64,000 nucleotides of DNA from Streptomyces gilvus (GCF_022513565.1 NZ_JAKWBE010000032.1:30730-94729); one strand, 5' to 3'. Positions 8,154-16,518 are shown, numbered from the stretch's first letter. Notes: generated by a model from the letters alone, not told the origin. Numbers and translations: made by a program.

Positions 8154-9191
8154 ATGACCGCCAGTCTGGAGCAGCTGCGCCGCTGCCATTTCGCCGTCGA
8201 CCTGGGGGCGGCCCGGACCCGCGTCTATGTGAAGGGCGCCGGACTCGTCGTCGACCAGCCCTCCGCCGCCGCCGTGAACACCAGGACCGGCGCCCTGATC
8301 GCCGTGGGCGAGTTCGCGGAGAGGATGACGGGCCGCACCCCGCACTACATCCGCGTCGTCCGCCCCGTCTCCGGCGGTACCGTCGTCGACATCGAGATGG
8401 CGCAGCGCATGCTCCGGCACCTGCTCGGCGACAAGATCCGCCGCACCCTGCGCCGCAAGCCCTTCCTGCGCGCGGCGGCCTGCACCCCGCACGACGCCGA
8501 TCCGCTCGCCCAGCGGGCCGCCATCGAGACGCTCGTGGGGCTCGGCGCCCGGCGCGTGGAACTGGTGGACACCCTCATCGCCGCCGCCGTGGGCTGCGGG
8601 CTGCCCGTGGAGCGCCCGGAAGCCACCATGATCATGATGTGCGGGGCCGCGGCCACCCAGGTGGCCGTGCTGTCACTGGGATCCATCGTGACCGCCGAGC
8701 GCATCCCCGTGGGCGGTGAGGCCGTGGACCACGCCATCGTCCAACACCTGCGCCACGAACACGAGTTGATGCTGCCCAGCCAGTCGGTACGGCCCCTGCA
8801 GCTCGCCCTCGCCGGCAACGGCCTCACCCTTCAGGGGCCCGCCTCCACCGAGATCCACGGACGGGACGTCGCCACCGGCCTCGCCCGTTCCGTGCGGGTC
8901 GACACCGCCGCCGTGCGGGACGCCATCGAGACGCCCCTGACCGCGGTGCTCGACGGCATCGGACGCGTCCTGCGCGACTGCCCGCCCGACCTGGTGGCCG
9001 ACCTCGCCGACCGCGGGATCACGATGGTGGGCGGCTCGGCCCTGCTCCCCGGCCTCGACCAGATGCTCCGCGCGGCCACCGGCATGCCCGTGCACATCGC
9101 CGAAGAGCCGGGCGTGTGCGCCGTACAGGGCCTGGGGTACATGCTGGAGGGCAAGATCGAGCCGCTGGTCCTCGACCCGCTGGCCCCCTGA
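8154..9191 (+). CDS. mbl: MreB/Mbl-like bacterial actin
   Basis: The 345-residue protein begins with HFAVDLGAARTRVYVKG, the phosphate-1 loop of the actin fold, and includes DTLIAAAVGCG and TMVGGSALLPGLDQ, matching connect and adenosine motifs of MreB. It is divergent: the phosphate-2 loop reads MCGAAATQVAVLSLGS instead of the usual DIGGGTT. It matches my memory of the Streptomyces Mbl paralogue, which is involved in sporulation-stage wall integrity rather than rod growth. GGAGGACCC ends 3 bases before ATG 8154. The cytoskeletal role is inferred from the family. Confidence 0.8.
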   Translation: MTASLEQLRRCHFAVDLGAARTRVYVKGAGLVVDQPSAAAVNTRTGALIAVGEFAERMTGRTPHYIRVVRPVSGGTVVDIEMAQRMLRHLLGDKIRRTLRRKPFLRAAACTPHDADPLAQRAAIETLVGLGARRVELVDTLIAAAVGCGLPVERPEATMIMMCGAAATQVAVLSLGSIVTAERIPVGGEAVDHAIVQHLRHEHELMLPSQSVRPLQLALAGNGLTLQGPASTEIHGRDVATGLARSVRVDTAAVRDAIETPLTAVLDGIGRVLRDCPPDLVADLADRGITMVGGSALLPGLDQMLRAATGMPVHIAEEPGVCAVQGLGYMLEGKIEPLVLDPLAP

Positions 9192-9322
9192 GCCTCGAGG
9201 ACACGGGGCGACGACGGGCCACCAGGGCCCGGAGGTCACGGATATGAGCCGGTGCGCCCCGTGCGCGCCATGTCGCCCTGGGTTAGGGTGGATTCACCGA
9301 TGGTGACGGGAGGGGACGCTCC

Positions 9323-9859
9323 GTGACAGTCCATACCACTCAGTTCCTCGACGCGGCGGCAGCGGCCCCCCGCCTCAGCGTCATCCGCATCGGCGTGACC
9401 GGACACCGCTCGATCCCGCTGTCCGTCCTGCCGTACGTCCGGTCCGCCCTGCGGCGCGAATTCAGCCGCGAGGGCGTCGAGTTGGAGGCCATCAGCAGTC
9501 TGGCGGCCGGCGCCGACCAGCTGTTCGCGGACATCGCGCTGGCCCACGGCGTCCCGGTGACGGCCGTGATACCGGGCATGGACTACGAGGCCCATCTGGG
9601 CGACGCCGAGACCCGCGACACCTACCGCAGGCTCCTGGGCTCCTGCGCGACCCGCGTCGACCTGCCCCTCCAACCGACGCACGAGGAGGCGTACTTCGCG
9701 GCGGGCCGCTGGATCGTGGACCACTCAGACCGGCTGATCGCCGTCTGGGACGGCCGCCCGGCCCGCGGCCCGGGCGGCACGGGCGACATCGTGGCGTACG
9801 CACGGCGCACCCGGGTGCCGGTGACGGTGCTGTGGCGGGACGGCGTGCACCGCGACTGA
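9323..9859 (+). CDS. SLOG-domain nucleotide-sensor protein
   Basis: The 178-residue protein carries IGVTGHRS at about residues 23-30, SSLAAGADQLFAD at about 59-71 and a later AVWDGRPARGPGGTGDIV. This Rossmann-like arrangement with a glycine-rich loop and an acidic D/E-W pocket is typical of SLOG (DprA/LOG-related) proteins, predicted to bind or process nucleotide-derived ligands. The GTG at 9323 is preceded by GGGAGGGGAC. It converges with a SLATT-like membrane gene 57 bp away; SLOG proteins are repeatedly associated with SLATT effectors in predicted conflict systems. The ligand is unknown. Confidence 0.7.
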   Translation: MTVHTTQFLDAAAAAPRLSVIRIGVTGHRSIPLSVLPYVRSALRREFSREGVELEAISSLAAGADQLFADIALAHGVPVTAVIPGMDYEAHLGDAETRDTYRRLLGSCATRVDLPLQPTHEEAYFAAGRWIVDHSDRLIAVWDGRPARGPGGTGDIVAYARRTRVPVTVLWRDGVHRD

Positions 9860-9916
9860 CACGCACCGGCCGCCCACTGCCCCCCTCACTCGCACCAGCC
9901 GCCGACTGACACCGCG

Positions 9917-10834
9917 TCAACTGCCAAAGCGCACCAGCCACTCCGTGTGCGCCGGTGACATCAGACGCTCCGCCTCCCCCACCGCGTCGGCCCATCCCGC
10001 CTCCGTCACGGTCGTCGACATCGCGATCCGGGCCGTCTCCAGGTCCTGTTCGATGAGGGAGTGGGCGTGGGTCAGCGGTCCGTGCCGCCGTACCTCCTGC
10101 CAGGCGACGCCCGCCGCGGCGGCCGCGCTCAGCAGGCCCGCGAGGTCCGCGCCGGCGAGCAGGCCGACGGTCCGCAGCATCGCGGCGGTCAGCGCCAGCA
10201 GGGTCAGGACCGCGGTGACGGCCGACCAGCGGGCGGCTGCGCGGTGCGCCCGCGAGGCCCGGTTCTTGTACCAGACGGTCTGCTCCAGGAGCCGGTCGCG
10301 CAGATAGATGTCCCGGCGCGCGGCGAACGACTTGGCCCGTACGGCCCGCATCTGCGGCGTGATCTGCCCCTCGCCCCGCTCCCACGGCCCGCCCCGGGAG
10401 TCCTCCCAGCCGCAACTGCGCAACTCCCGCAGCCGCTCCTCCAGCCGCGCCGCGAACAGGCCGTCCGGGTCGGCGACCCGGGAGTGGAACGGGCCGCCGT
10501 GCACCATGTACTGCCAGGCCAGCGACTTCAGCAGTTCGGCGGCCGCCCGGTGCGCCTGCCAGCGGGCCCGGGAGCGGCGGCGCGAGGTGCGCAGCCCGAG
10601 GACGATCGTCAGCGCGTACAGCACGGCGGCGAACACCGTCCACACATGCCCGGAGACCCGCTCGGTCAGCACGGCGGCGGTGGTGGCCAGGAGGAGCACG
10701 AGGAGGTGGGTGCGGACGGCCTTGAAGGACTCGCTCTGATGCCGCAGCGCCCACTGGTCACTCACCCGGAACAGCGGTGGCAGGTCCTCGGCGCCCAGTG
10801 TCGTGCTCGGTACCGGCGATGTCGCGGCTCCCAT
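9917..10834 (-). CDS. DUF4231/SLATT-type membrane protein
   Basis: The protein has 305 residues. Two close helices lie at about 43-58 and 65-81 (THLLVLLLATTAAVL and VWTVFAAVLYALTIVLG), followed by a long charged cytoplasmic region with YLRDRLLEQTVWYKNRA and then a second hydrophobic pair at about 212-250. The YLxxRLxxQxxWYxxKA-like segment is the hallmark of DUF4231/SLATT two-helix effectors. The ATG at 10834 has a G-rich site just upstream. It is convergent with the SLOG gene, so the two are not co-transcribed but are physically paired. A pore-forming or membrane-signalling effector role is inferred from the family only. Confidence 0.65.
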   Translation of the reverse strand: MGAATSPVPSTTLGAEDLPPLFRVSDQWALRHQSESFKAVRTHLLVLLLATTAAVLTERVSGHVWTVFAAVLYALTIVLGLRTSRRRSRARWQAHRAAAELLKSLAWQYMVHGGPFHSRVADPDGLFAARLEERLRELRSCGWEDSRGGPWERGEGQITPQMRAVRAKSFAARRDIYLRDRLLEQTVWYKNRASRAHRAAARWSAVTAVLTLLALTAAMLRTVGLLAGADLAGLLSAAAAAGVAWQEVRRHGPLTHAHSLIEQDLETARIAMSTTVTEAGWADAVGEAERLMSPAHTEWLVRFGS

Positions 10835-10949
10835 GAAGCCCCCCTGAGTCCACTGCGCGCCCCCGAGTCTCCGCGCGCCCCCGGCTTCCAGCGTAAAAAG
10901 TGAACGCGTGGGGAAGCCAGTCCCGCGCGAGCGAGGTTCGCGGCGGCCG

Positions 10950-11891
10950 TCAGCGGACGAACCAACAGCGCACCGTGGTCCCCTCGTCGCCGCTGTGCAG
11001 CCGCACCAGGTCGGCGACCAGGTTGACCAACAGCAGGCCGCGGCCGCCGCGTTGGTCGCGGGAGGCGGGGCGGCGGCCGGCCAGGGGGTCGACGAGGCGG
11101 CCCCTGTCCCGTACCTCGCACACCACCGAGTCGTCCTCGGCCCACACCCGCAGCGAGCCCGAACCGCCGCCGTGCACCACGCTGTTGGTGGCCAGTTCGG
11201 CGGCGACCAGGGCCAGGTCCTCGAGCCGCGCGGACGGCAGGCCCAGCCGGGCGGCCTCGGCCACGGCCAGGTGGCGCACCTCGCTGAGGGAGGCGGCCTC
11301 GAAGGCGAACACCGGGGCGTCCGGGACCGGCGGCAGGGGTTCGTTGTAGCGGGCGACGATCTCGGCGGGGGCGTACGCGCTGCTGTCCTCCGTCACCCCG
11401 GACGCGCCGCGCACGAGGGTGGGGTGGGTGGCGTAGGCGTCGGCGATGACCTCGGGGGCCAGCCGCCGGGTGTCGTACGGGCACAGGATGGTCGCCGTAC
11501 GGCCCTGGAACGCGGCGTTGATCAGCGCCTCGTGCTGGACACAGGCGGGGTACTCGGTGGCGCTGCGGCCGGCCCAGATGGGCTCGCCGATGATGTGGAC
11601 GCGGGTGCCGGACGGCTGGGCGTCGGAGAAGGCCCGCAGCACGCCGGGGATGATCCGGCCGGGGTTGCGGCCGGCCTCCCGCATGTCCAGGAACCGTACG
11701 GCGTCGGCGTCGGCCCCGAGGCCGTCGCGGATCAGCCGGAGGTTCTCGGTCGGCACGGCGACAGCGACCGGTTCACCGGCCTTGAGGGCCGCCCGCACGA
11801 AGGGGACGGTGCCCTGCAGGTACTCCCGCTCGTCGGCGTAGAAGAGCGCGGGGTGGACGAAGGGGTCGTGGGGCTCGGTCGTGACGGTCAT
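10950..11891 (-). CDS. MEDS-domain sensor with anti-sigma-type HATPase
   Basis: The protein has 313 residues. The N-terminal about 175 residues (FVHPALFYADEREYLQG, AVAVPTENLRLIRDGL, RVHIIGEPIWAGR, CPYDTRRL) are a MEDS domain, a RecA/KaiC-like sensory module. The C-terminal about 130 residues hold an RsbW-like ATPase: ELATNSVVHGG (N box), DRGRLVDP (G1) and RGGRGLLLVN (G2). It probably phosphorylates an anti-sigma antagonist and/or binds a sigma factor. The ATG at 11891 overlaps the stop of the STAS gene (ATGA), so sensor-kinase and STAS form one unit. Confidence 0.8.
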   Translation of the reverse strand: MTVTTEPHDPFVHPALFYADEREYLQGTVPFVRAALKAGEPVAVAVPTENLRLIRDGLGADADAVRFLDMREAGRNPGRIIPGVLRAFSDAQPSGTRVHIIGEPIWAGRSATEYPACVQHEALINAAFQGRTATILCPYDTRRLAPEVIADAYATHPTLVRGASGVTEDSSAYAPAEIVARYNEPLPPVPDAPVFAFEAASLSEVRHLAVAEAARLGLPSARLEDLALVAAELATNSVVHGGGSGSLRVWAEDDSVVCEVRDRGRLVDPLAGRRPASRDQRGGRGLLLVNLVADLVRLHSGDEGTTVRCWFVR

Positions 11892-12241
11892 GGCGTGTGC
11901 ACCTCGATCGCCGGCAGCCCGGGCCAGAACATGTCCAGCAGGCGGCGCAGGGTGGGTGGCGGTTGCTGCAGCACGATCCTCCTGCCCTCCTCGAGGGTCT
12001 GCGCGGCGGCCGCCAGCGCGCCCGCTCCCGCTACGTCGACGAAGGTCACGGCCGACAGCTCCAGCCGGTACACCCGCCCACCCTCGCGCACGGCCCGCTC
12101 CAGGGCCCTCTCCCAGTCTGCGCGCGTAGCCAGGCCCACCTCGCCCGCCACGCGCAGCCCATGACACTCCGGCAGCGGGGACACCGTCAGCCACGGCGAC
12201 GCACCCTCGGTCGGAAGGGGAATCTGGCTCCGGACACCCAC
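11888..12241 (-). CDS. STAS-domain anti-sigma factor antagonist
   Basis: The protein has 117 residues. GLRVAGEVGLATRADW then RLELSAVTFVDVAGAGALAAAA is a STAS fold; the S-x-VTFVD-x-AGAG loop carries the usual phosphorylatable position region, although the canonical Ser of DSSG is here AG, so phosphoregulation may differ. The GTG at 12241 has GGAG about 8 bases upstream. It is first in the two-gene unit with the MEDS anti-sigma kinase, which suggests partner switching. Confidence 0.8.
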   Translation of the reverse strand: MGVRSQIPLPTEGASPWLTVSPLPECHGLRVAGEVGLATRADWERALERAVREGGRVYRLELSAVTFVDVAGAGALAAAAQTLEEGRRIVLQQPPPTLRRLLDMFWPGLPAIEVHTP

Positions 12242-12544
12242 GCGGTCTCCTCTCCCACCACGGGCTTCCGCACCCTACCCTCCATCTCCTGGATGGCGGG
12301 GTACCCGCGACGCGAGCGGGTCATTCCCCGCCCGCTCCTGCGCTCCTTCCCGCCCGTCCCCCGATCATTCCGTTCCCGCCCGTCCCAGCTCATTCCCCGT
12401 CGCGGGGTATACACCGGCGCGCTACGGGCAGGCGTCCGTCAGCACCGCCGGGTCCCCGCGGATCTCCGATACGGTCTCGCGGCCACACCCGGTGGCGATC
12501 GGTGACTCAACGTCGAGACGACTGTCGGGAGCAGCGAGGCGGAC
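12242..12544. other. 303-bp intergenic region between divergent regulators
   Basis: This is the divergent control region of the STAS/MEDS pair (-) and the STAS-ANTAR gene (+). It contains three related segments with CATTCC around 12324, 12364 and 12390. A GGGTAT hexamer at 12405-12410 matches the -10 element of Streptomyces SigB-type promoters, but no convincing -35 (GNNTN) at the right distance stands out. No open frame here looks coding. Confidence 0.4.
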
Positions 12545-13231
12545 ATGACCTCTGCGGCACACACACCTCTCGGAGGGCGGTTGAACACCCTGGTCATCGA
12601 CGGCCGTGTGGTGGAGGGGCACGCCGTGCTCACTCCGCGCGGCGAGCTCGTCAGGGGCTGTGCGGACACCCTGGCCAGGAAACTGGAGGAACTCCCCGAC
12701 CGGGTCAGCGGGGTCGATCTGGACATGACCGGCGTCGTCTTCATGGACACGGCGGGACTGCAGTTCCTCGACCAGCTCGACGCCTACGGCCGCCGGCACC
12801 GCGTCCCGGTGCGGGCCACGCGCTGGAGCGGGCAGCCGCGCCGGATCCTGGAGCTGATCGGGCTGGACGCCGAGGACCCGCTGCGGCACGCGTCCGACCG
12901 GACGGCGGGGCCGCGCACCACCTCCGCGGTCGCCCTGGAGCGCGCGGAGCAGCTGGACGAACTGCGGGTGGAGATCGAGCAGTTGCGTCAGGCGATCGTC
13001 TCCCGCCCGGTCATCGACCAGGCGCGCGGCGTGCTGATGGCCACGCACGGCTGCACCTCGCAGCAGGCCTGGGACATCCTGCGGGAGGCCTCCCAGCACT
13101 CCAACACCAAGCTGCGCGCGGTCGCCGCCGCGGTCGTGGCCGTGGCGGAGTCCCAGGGCCCGCCGCCCCCGGAGGACGTGCGCCGGGCCCTTCGTACGGC
13201 GATCTCGCGCCGTCCGCTCGGCAGTTCATGA
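12545..13231 (+). CDS. STAS-ANTAR regulator
   Basis: The protein has 228 residues. Residues about 16-115 are a STAS domain (VDLDMTGVVFMDTAGLQFLDQL, with the DTAG loop). A coiled helix (ALERAEQLDELRVEIEQLR) follows, then an ANTAR domain (RPVIDQARGVLMATHGCTSQQAWDILREASQHSN) with the Ala and aromatic positions of RNA-binding antiterminators. It would link partner-switching signals to transcription antitermination at RNA stem-loops. The ATG at 12545 follows GAGGCGGAC. It is divergent from the anti-sigma unit and probably in the same stress circuit. Confidence 0.85.
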   Translation: MTSAAHTPLGGRLNTLVIDGRVVEGHAVLTPRGELVRGCADTLARKLEELPDRVSGVDLDMTGVVFMDTAGLQFLDQLDAYGRRHRVPVRATRWSGQPRRILELIGLDAEDPLRHASDRTAGPRTTSAVALERAEQLDELRVEIEQLRQAIVSRPVIDQARGVLMATHGCTSQQAWDILREASQHSNTKLRAVAAAVVAVAESQGPPPPEDVRRALRTAISRRPLGSS

Positions 13232-13237
13232 CGGCCG

Positions 13238-13339
13238 TCAGTACGGCAGGATCCGGCCCGACGGTGTCCTGCGGTCGATGGTCGTGTCGCGGGGCGTGCT
13301 GGGGCGGCGGTTGACGCGGACGCGGATCTGGCGGTTCAT
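13238..13339 (-). CDS. 33-residue basic peptide
   Basis: The short frame begins MNRQIRVRVNRRPSTPRD and ends RTPSGRILPY. It is Arg-rich with no hydrophobic segment. Its support is a near-perfect ribosome site, GAGGAGG, five bases before ATG 13339. It is convergent with the STAS-ANTAR gene and ends 6 bp from its stop. The longer open frames running through it from the C-rich repeat are low-complexity. The function is unknown; it could be a regulatory or ribosome-associated peptide, or a chance frame. Confidence 0.5.
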   Translation of the reverse strand: MNRQIRVRVNRRPSTPRDTTIDRRTPSGRILPY

Positions 13340-14048
13340 GACGCCTCCTCGGGCCTGGGAAGTCCCTCCGGCTGACGTGAACCAGCCTGGTCCCCGCGCC
13401 TTCCCGGCACATCGTGCCCACGAAGTCACCTGTCCTAACTCCCCGGCAGGAGACGGCCCCTGACCCCCTACTCCCCGCGGAGGAGGCCGCCCCCGAGACA
13501 CCCCCCGCCCCGTCACTCCGACGACCACCCCGAACCGACCGCCCACACCCGCGCACCAAGAACCCCAACACCTACTGCCCCCGCCCCCGACCCCGACCCC
13601 GACCAACCCCGAGGGCCCCGGCCGCTCCCGGCCCCCACCCCGACCGCCCCCAAGAGCCCCGACACCCTTCGACCCCCACCCGACCGACCCCGAGAACCCC
13701 GCCCCCTTCCGGCCCCCACCCCGACCAACCCCGAGAGCCCCGACACCCTCCGACCCCCACCCGACCGAAACCGAGGGCTCCGCCGTCTTCCAGCCCCCGC
13801 CCCGACCGACCCCGAGGACTCCGACGTCTTCCGGCCCCCGCCCCGAAAGACCCCGAGGACTCCGACAGCTCCGCCTGCCTGCTCCGGCCCCCGCCCCGAA
13901 AGGCCCCGAGTTCTCCGACACGTTCCGCCCCCACCCCGAGGCCCAGAGGCCTCCGCCCCCTTGCGGCCCCCACCCCGAAAGCCCCCCGCCGCGCCATCCC
14001 CCACCCCGCCCCCGAAGGCGCACACTGGAGGCCCATCCGGAGGGCGCC
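13340..14048. repeat. C-rich degenerate tandem-repeat region without a credible gene
   Basis: From about 13490 to 14010 the + strand is almost only C, G and A in units of very roughly 55-60 bp of the type GACCCCGAGNNCTCCGAC then NTTCCGGCCCCCGCCCC, repeated about eight times with drift. All long open frames on both strands translate to Pro/Arg-rich or Gly/Arg-rich low-complexity sequence with no start or ribosome site of quality, so I call no gene. The first 150 bp (13340-13490) hold only the upstream region of the 33-residue gene. Confidence 0.7.
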
Positions 14049-14531
14049 ATGTGCACACCCCGTCTGTCGCTGCGGCTCCCGCGCCTCCTGCAGTTCCGCC
14101 GCCGTCCCGGTCCGTCCCGGGCGCCGCGCCCGGCTCAGCTTCGGGCCCTGGTCGCCGTGCTGGACGAGGCGGTGGCCGCGCAGTCGCCGGCCGACGCCGC
14201 GGTGGCCGCCTGCGGCGAGCCGGGCCCCGTCTCCTGTCTCACGGCCCGCGCCTGCGGCCGCCAGAGCATCGCGCTGTACCGTCTGCGCACCCGCCTGCAG
14301 GACCTCCGCCTCACCGACCCGGACCTCGCCCTGGCCCAGGACCGGGCCGCGCGTCTGCTCGCCTACGACCTGTGGATGCTGCGCGAGTCCCTGAACCTGG
14401 CCTTCACGGTCCACCCCGACCCCCGTACCGAGGCCGCCCGGCTGCGCCTGAACGGCCTCGGCCGTCACGCCGACGACCTGCGTCGCCTGCGTGACGGCCT
14501 GCGTGATGGCCTGCGCGCCGAGGTCAGCTGA
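14049..14531 (+). CDS. Hypothetical helical protein
   Basis: The 160-residue protein is almost entirely helical, with long Leu/Arg/Ala stretches (QLRALVAVLDEAVAAQSPADAAVAACGEPG and QSIALYRLRTRLQDLRL) and a terminal LRRLRDGLRDGLRAEVS made by an imperfect triplicated codon pattern (GCCTGCGTGA). There is no membrane segment. GGAGGGCGCC precedes ATG 14049 closely. It overlaps the convergent exported gene by 8 bp. I do not recognise the family. Confidence 0.65.
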   Translation: MCTPRLSLRLPRLLQFRRRPGPSRAPRPAQLRALVAVLDEAVAAQSPADAAVAACGEPGPVSCLTARACGRQSIALYRLRTRLQDLRLTDPDLALAQDRAARLLAYDLWMLRESLNLAFTVHPDPRTEAARLRLNGLGRHADDLRRLRDGLRDGLRAEVS

Positions 14532-15048
14532 GGCCGAGCGAGGACAACGCGGTGGTCCAGTCGCTCGCGATGGCCGCACGGGCGTCGTCGAGACCCACCG
14601 TGCCGTTGCACACGGCCTTCTTCAGCTTGGTCTCCACGGAGTCCTTGCTCGCCGCGGTCTCGGAGCCGTACCGCGGCTCGGGCCAGAGGTTCTGCTCGCT
14701 CTTGGGCGCGCCGCCGAGTTCGAGCGGCACGAGGTGGTCCTCCTCGTAGTCGGACGTACTGGTGTCGTCGTAGCCGTACTCGGCTATCTGCTTGACCTTG
14801 AGCGCGTTGGTGTACGAGGTCGACGGCCGTACGGTGGCGGTCCAGCCGGACACGCAGATCGTGGAGTCGATGGTGGACTGGGTGACGTCGGGGTTGTAGG
14901 CGCCGGGCTGGCAGGTCGGGTCGGGCAGCGGCAGGTAGTCCTGCGAGCAGTCGGCGGCGTGGGCGGCCGAGCCGGTGCTGAGGATCAGTCCGGCGACGCC
15001 GAGGCTGAGGGACGTGGTCGTGGCGGTGAGGCGGCGCGTGGCACGCAT
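14524..15048 (-). CDS. Exported HNH-like protein
   Basis: The 174-residue protein has a signal peptide at residues 1-31 (RRLTATTTSLSLGVAGLIL then SAAHAADCSQD, cleavage after AHA). The mature part contains YEEDHLVPLELGGAPKSEQNLWPEP, an HNH/treble-clef-like nuclease pattern (E-D-H-L-x-P-L-x-L-G-G followed by N-L-x-P) seen in many exported actinobacterial proteins. The first HNH His is present in EDHL. It may be a secreted nuclease; several family members are only annotated as hypothetical. It is convergent with the helical protein gene. Confidence 0.7.
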   Translation of the reverse strand: MRATRRLTATTTSLSLGVAGLILSTGSAAHAADCSQDYLPLPDPTCQPGAYNPDVTQSTIDSTICVSGWTATVRPSTSYTNALKVKQIAEYGYDDTSTSDYEEDHLVPLELGGAPKSEQNLWPEPRYGSETAASKDSVETKLKKAVCNGTVGLDDARAAIASDWTTALSSLGLS

Positions 15049-15180
15049 GGGGGTCTCCCACGATCGGCCCGGGGTGTCCGGGCAGTCGTGGGCATGACAG
15101 CACCGCTAGGGTCTATGCGGGTAGAACCGTTGGCCAAAGAATCAACTACCTCGCCCAAGCCTTACCGCGCCATGGCCTTC

Positions 15181-15221
15181 GGTTGCCCAACGCCTGGCAA
15201 CTCCTTGGCCGTTGGGCAACC
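15181..15221. terminator. Perfect 12-bp inverted repeat
   Basis: GGTTGCCCAACG (15181-15192) and CGTTGGGCAACC (15210-15221) are exact inverse complements around a 17-base loop. They lie downstream of the small membrane-protein gene on the - strand and upstream of the exported HNH-like gene. The lack of a U-tract means it may be a factor-independent terminator of the Streptomyces type or an operator for 14524-15048. Confidence 0.45.
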
Positions 15222-15279
15222 CACCGGCAACCCGGGCCCCCAGGACGGCGTACGCACGGCCCGGCGGGGAACCGCCCCC

Positions 15280-15465
15280 CTACGGAGAGGTGTTCAGCGT
15301 GCTCGGCGCGCCCGCGGGCGGCGTGCTGGAGGTCGACGTGACCGGCGCCGGCGGCGAGGCCTCACCGGAGTCGGCCTGGGCCACGACGACTCCGATCACC
15401 GCCGCGGTCACGGCCGCCAGCGTGATCAACCACCACATCCCGATCGGTTTCGCGTGAGCGGCCAT
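15280..15465 (-). CDS. Small single-pass membrane protein
   Basis: The 61-residue protein starts MAAHAKPIGMWWLITLAAV, giving one transmembrane helix at about residues 9-28, followed by a Ser/Thr/Pro-rich external tail (SPPAPVTSTSSTPP). ATG 15465 is preceded by GGAGGAGGG at good spacing; upstream in-frame codons give only Gly-rich sequence and are rejected. The function is unknown. It looks like an exported or membrane-anchored peptide of the kind common in Streptomyces. Confidence 0.7.
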   Translation of the reverse strand: MAAHAKPIGMWWLITLAAVTAAVIGVVVAQADSGEASPPAPVTSTSSTPPAGAPSTLNTSP

Positions 15466-15629
15466 GGCACCCTCCTCCGACGCGAGCGTAGGCGCGTCGG
15501 CGAGCTCCGGCCCGCCTTTTCCCAACACTCGACAACCGCACCACCCCACCGCCGCCCGGCCCCCGCCCCCCCCACCAGGGCCGGATACGCCGTTGATCGA
15601 CATGTCACCAGCGCCTAGGTTCCAACGTC

Positions 15630-16496
15630 ATGACGAACGTACGCATCGGTGTGATGTACGACCGCGACTGGGCCCCGGAGGACCTGCCCGGCTTCGCCCG
15701 GCGGGCCGAGGAACTCGGCGTGGACGACCTGTGGGTGGTGGAGGACCTCGGCTGGAACGGCGGGGTGTCGGCGGCGGCCGTGGCACTCGCGGCGACGGAA
15801 CGCGTCCGGGTGGGCATCGGCATCGCCCCCGCTCCCCTGCGCAGCCCGGCGCTGCTGGCCATGGAACTGGCCACCCTGGCCCGGGTGTTCCCCGGCCGGC
15901 TGGTGGCGGGGATCGGCCACGGCGTCCAGGAGTGGATGGCCCAGGCGGGCGTGGCCCCCCGTTCCCCCCTGGCCCTGCTGGAGGAGACCATCACCTCGGT
16001 ACGGACCCTGCTGCGAGGCGAGCGCCTGAATCTGGCGGGCCGGGAACTCTCCTTGAACGAGATCCAGTTGGTCCATCCGCCGGCCGAGGTCCCGCCGGTC
16101 GTCGCCGGCGTCGTACGCCCCCGCTCCCTGGAACTCTCCGGCCGGGTCGCGGACGGCACGGTGATCACCGAGGGCCACGGCCCCGCCGACCTGACGAACG
16201 CCCGCGCGCTCGTCTCGAAGGGCGGCGCGTCAGCCGACCACACCCTGACGGTCCTCGCCTTCGCGGCCGTCGGTGACGACCCCGACGAGGTGGCCCGCGC
16301 CCTGCGTCCCCACGTCGAGGGCCACGCCGCCTGGCTCGGCCGCCCACAGGAGGAGGTCTTCACGGTCTCGGGCCCGGCTGCCCGGGCCGCGTCCCGCGTC
16401 CACGACCTCGCGGCGGCCGGCGCGAACACGGTCGTCCTGCGCATCGCGGGCGCGGAGCCCCTGCGGCAGCTGGAAGCGCTGCTGGCCCACCGCTGA
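15630..16496 (+). CDS. LLM-class flavin-dependent oxidoreductase
   Basis: The 288-residue protein begins NVRIGVMYDRDWAPEDLPGFARRAEELGVDDLWVVED, the beta/alpha-barrel start of luciferase-like monooxygenases/F420 oxidoreductases. LATLARVFPGRLVAGIGHGVQEWM and the later ELSGRVADGTVITEG support the family. It uses FMN or F420; the substrate is unknown. It is a single gene ending at a strong terminator. Confidence 0.85.
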   Translation: MTNVRIGVMYDRDWAPEDLPGFARRAEELGVDDLWVVEDLGWNGGVSAAAVALAATERVRVGIGIAPAPLRSPALLAMELATLARVFPGRLVAGIGHGVQEWMAQAGVAPRSPLALLEETITSVRTLLRGERLNLAGRELSLNEIQLVHPPAEVPPVVAGVVRPRSLELSGRVADGTVITEGHGPADLTNARALVSKGGASADHTLTVLAFAAVGDDPDEVARALRPHVEGHAAWLGRPQEEVFTVSGPAARAASRVHDLAAAGANTVVLRIAGAEPLRQLEALLAHR

Positions 16497-16518
16497 CCGG
16501 ACCCACCGCTCCACGGCG

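Noticed and set aside
12405..12410. A firm SigB promoter for the STAS-ANTAR gene
   Set aside because: The GGGTAT hexamer fits the -10, but no convincing -35 was found at the right distance, so it is only mentioned in the region entry.
13414..14394. Pro/Arg-rich frames across the C-rich repeat on both strands
   Set aside because: They come from repeat composition; codon positions show no protein-like pattern and no ribosome site is present.
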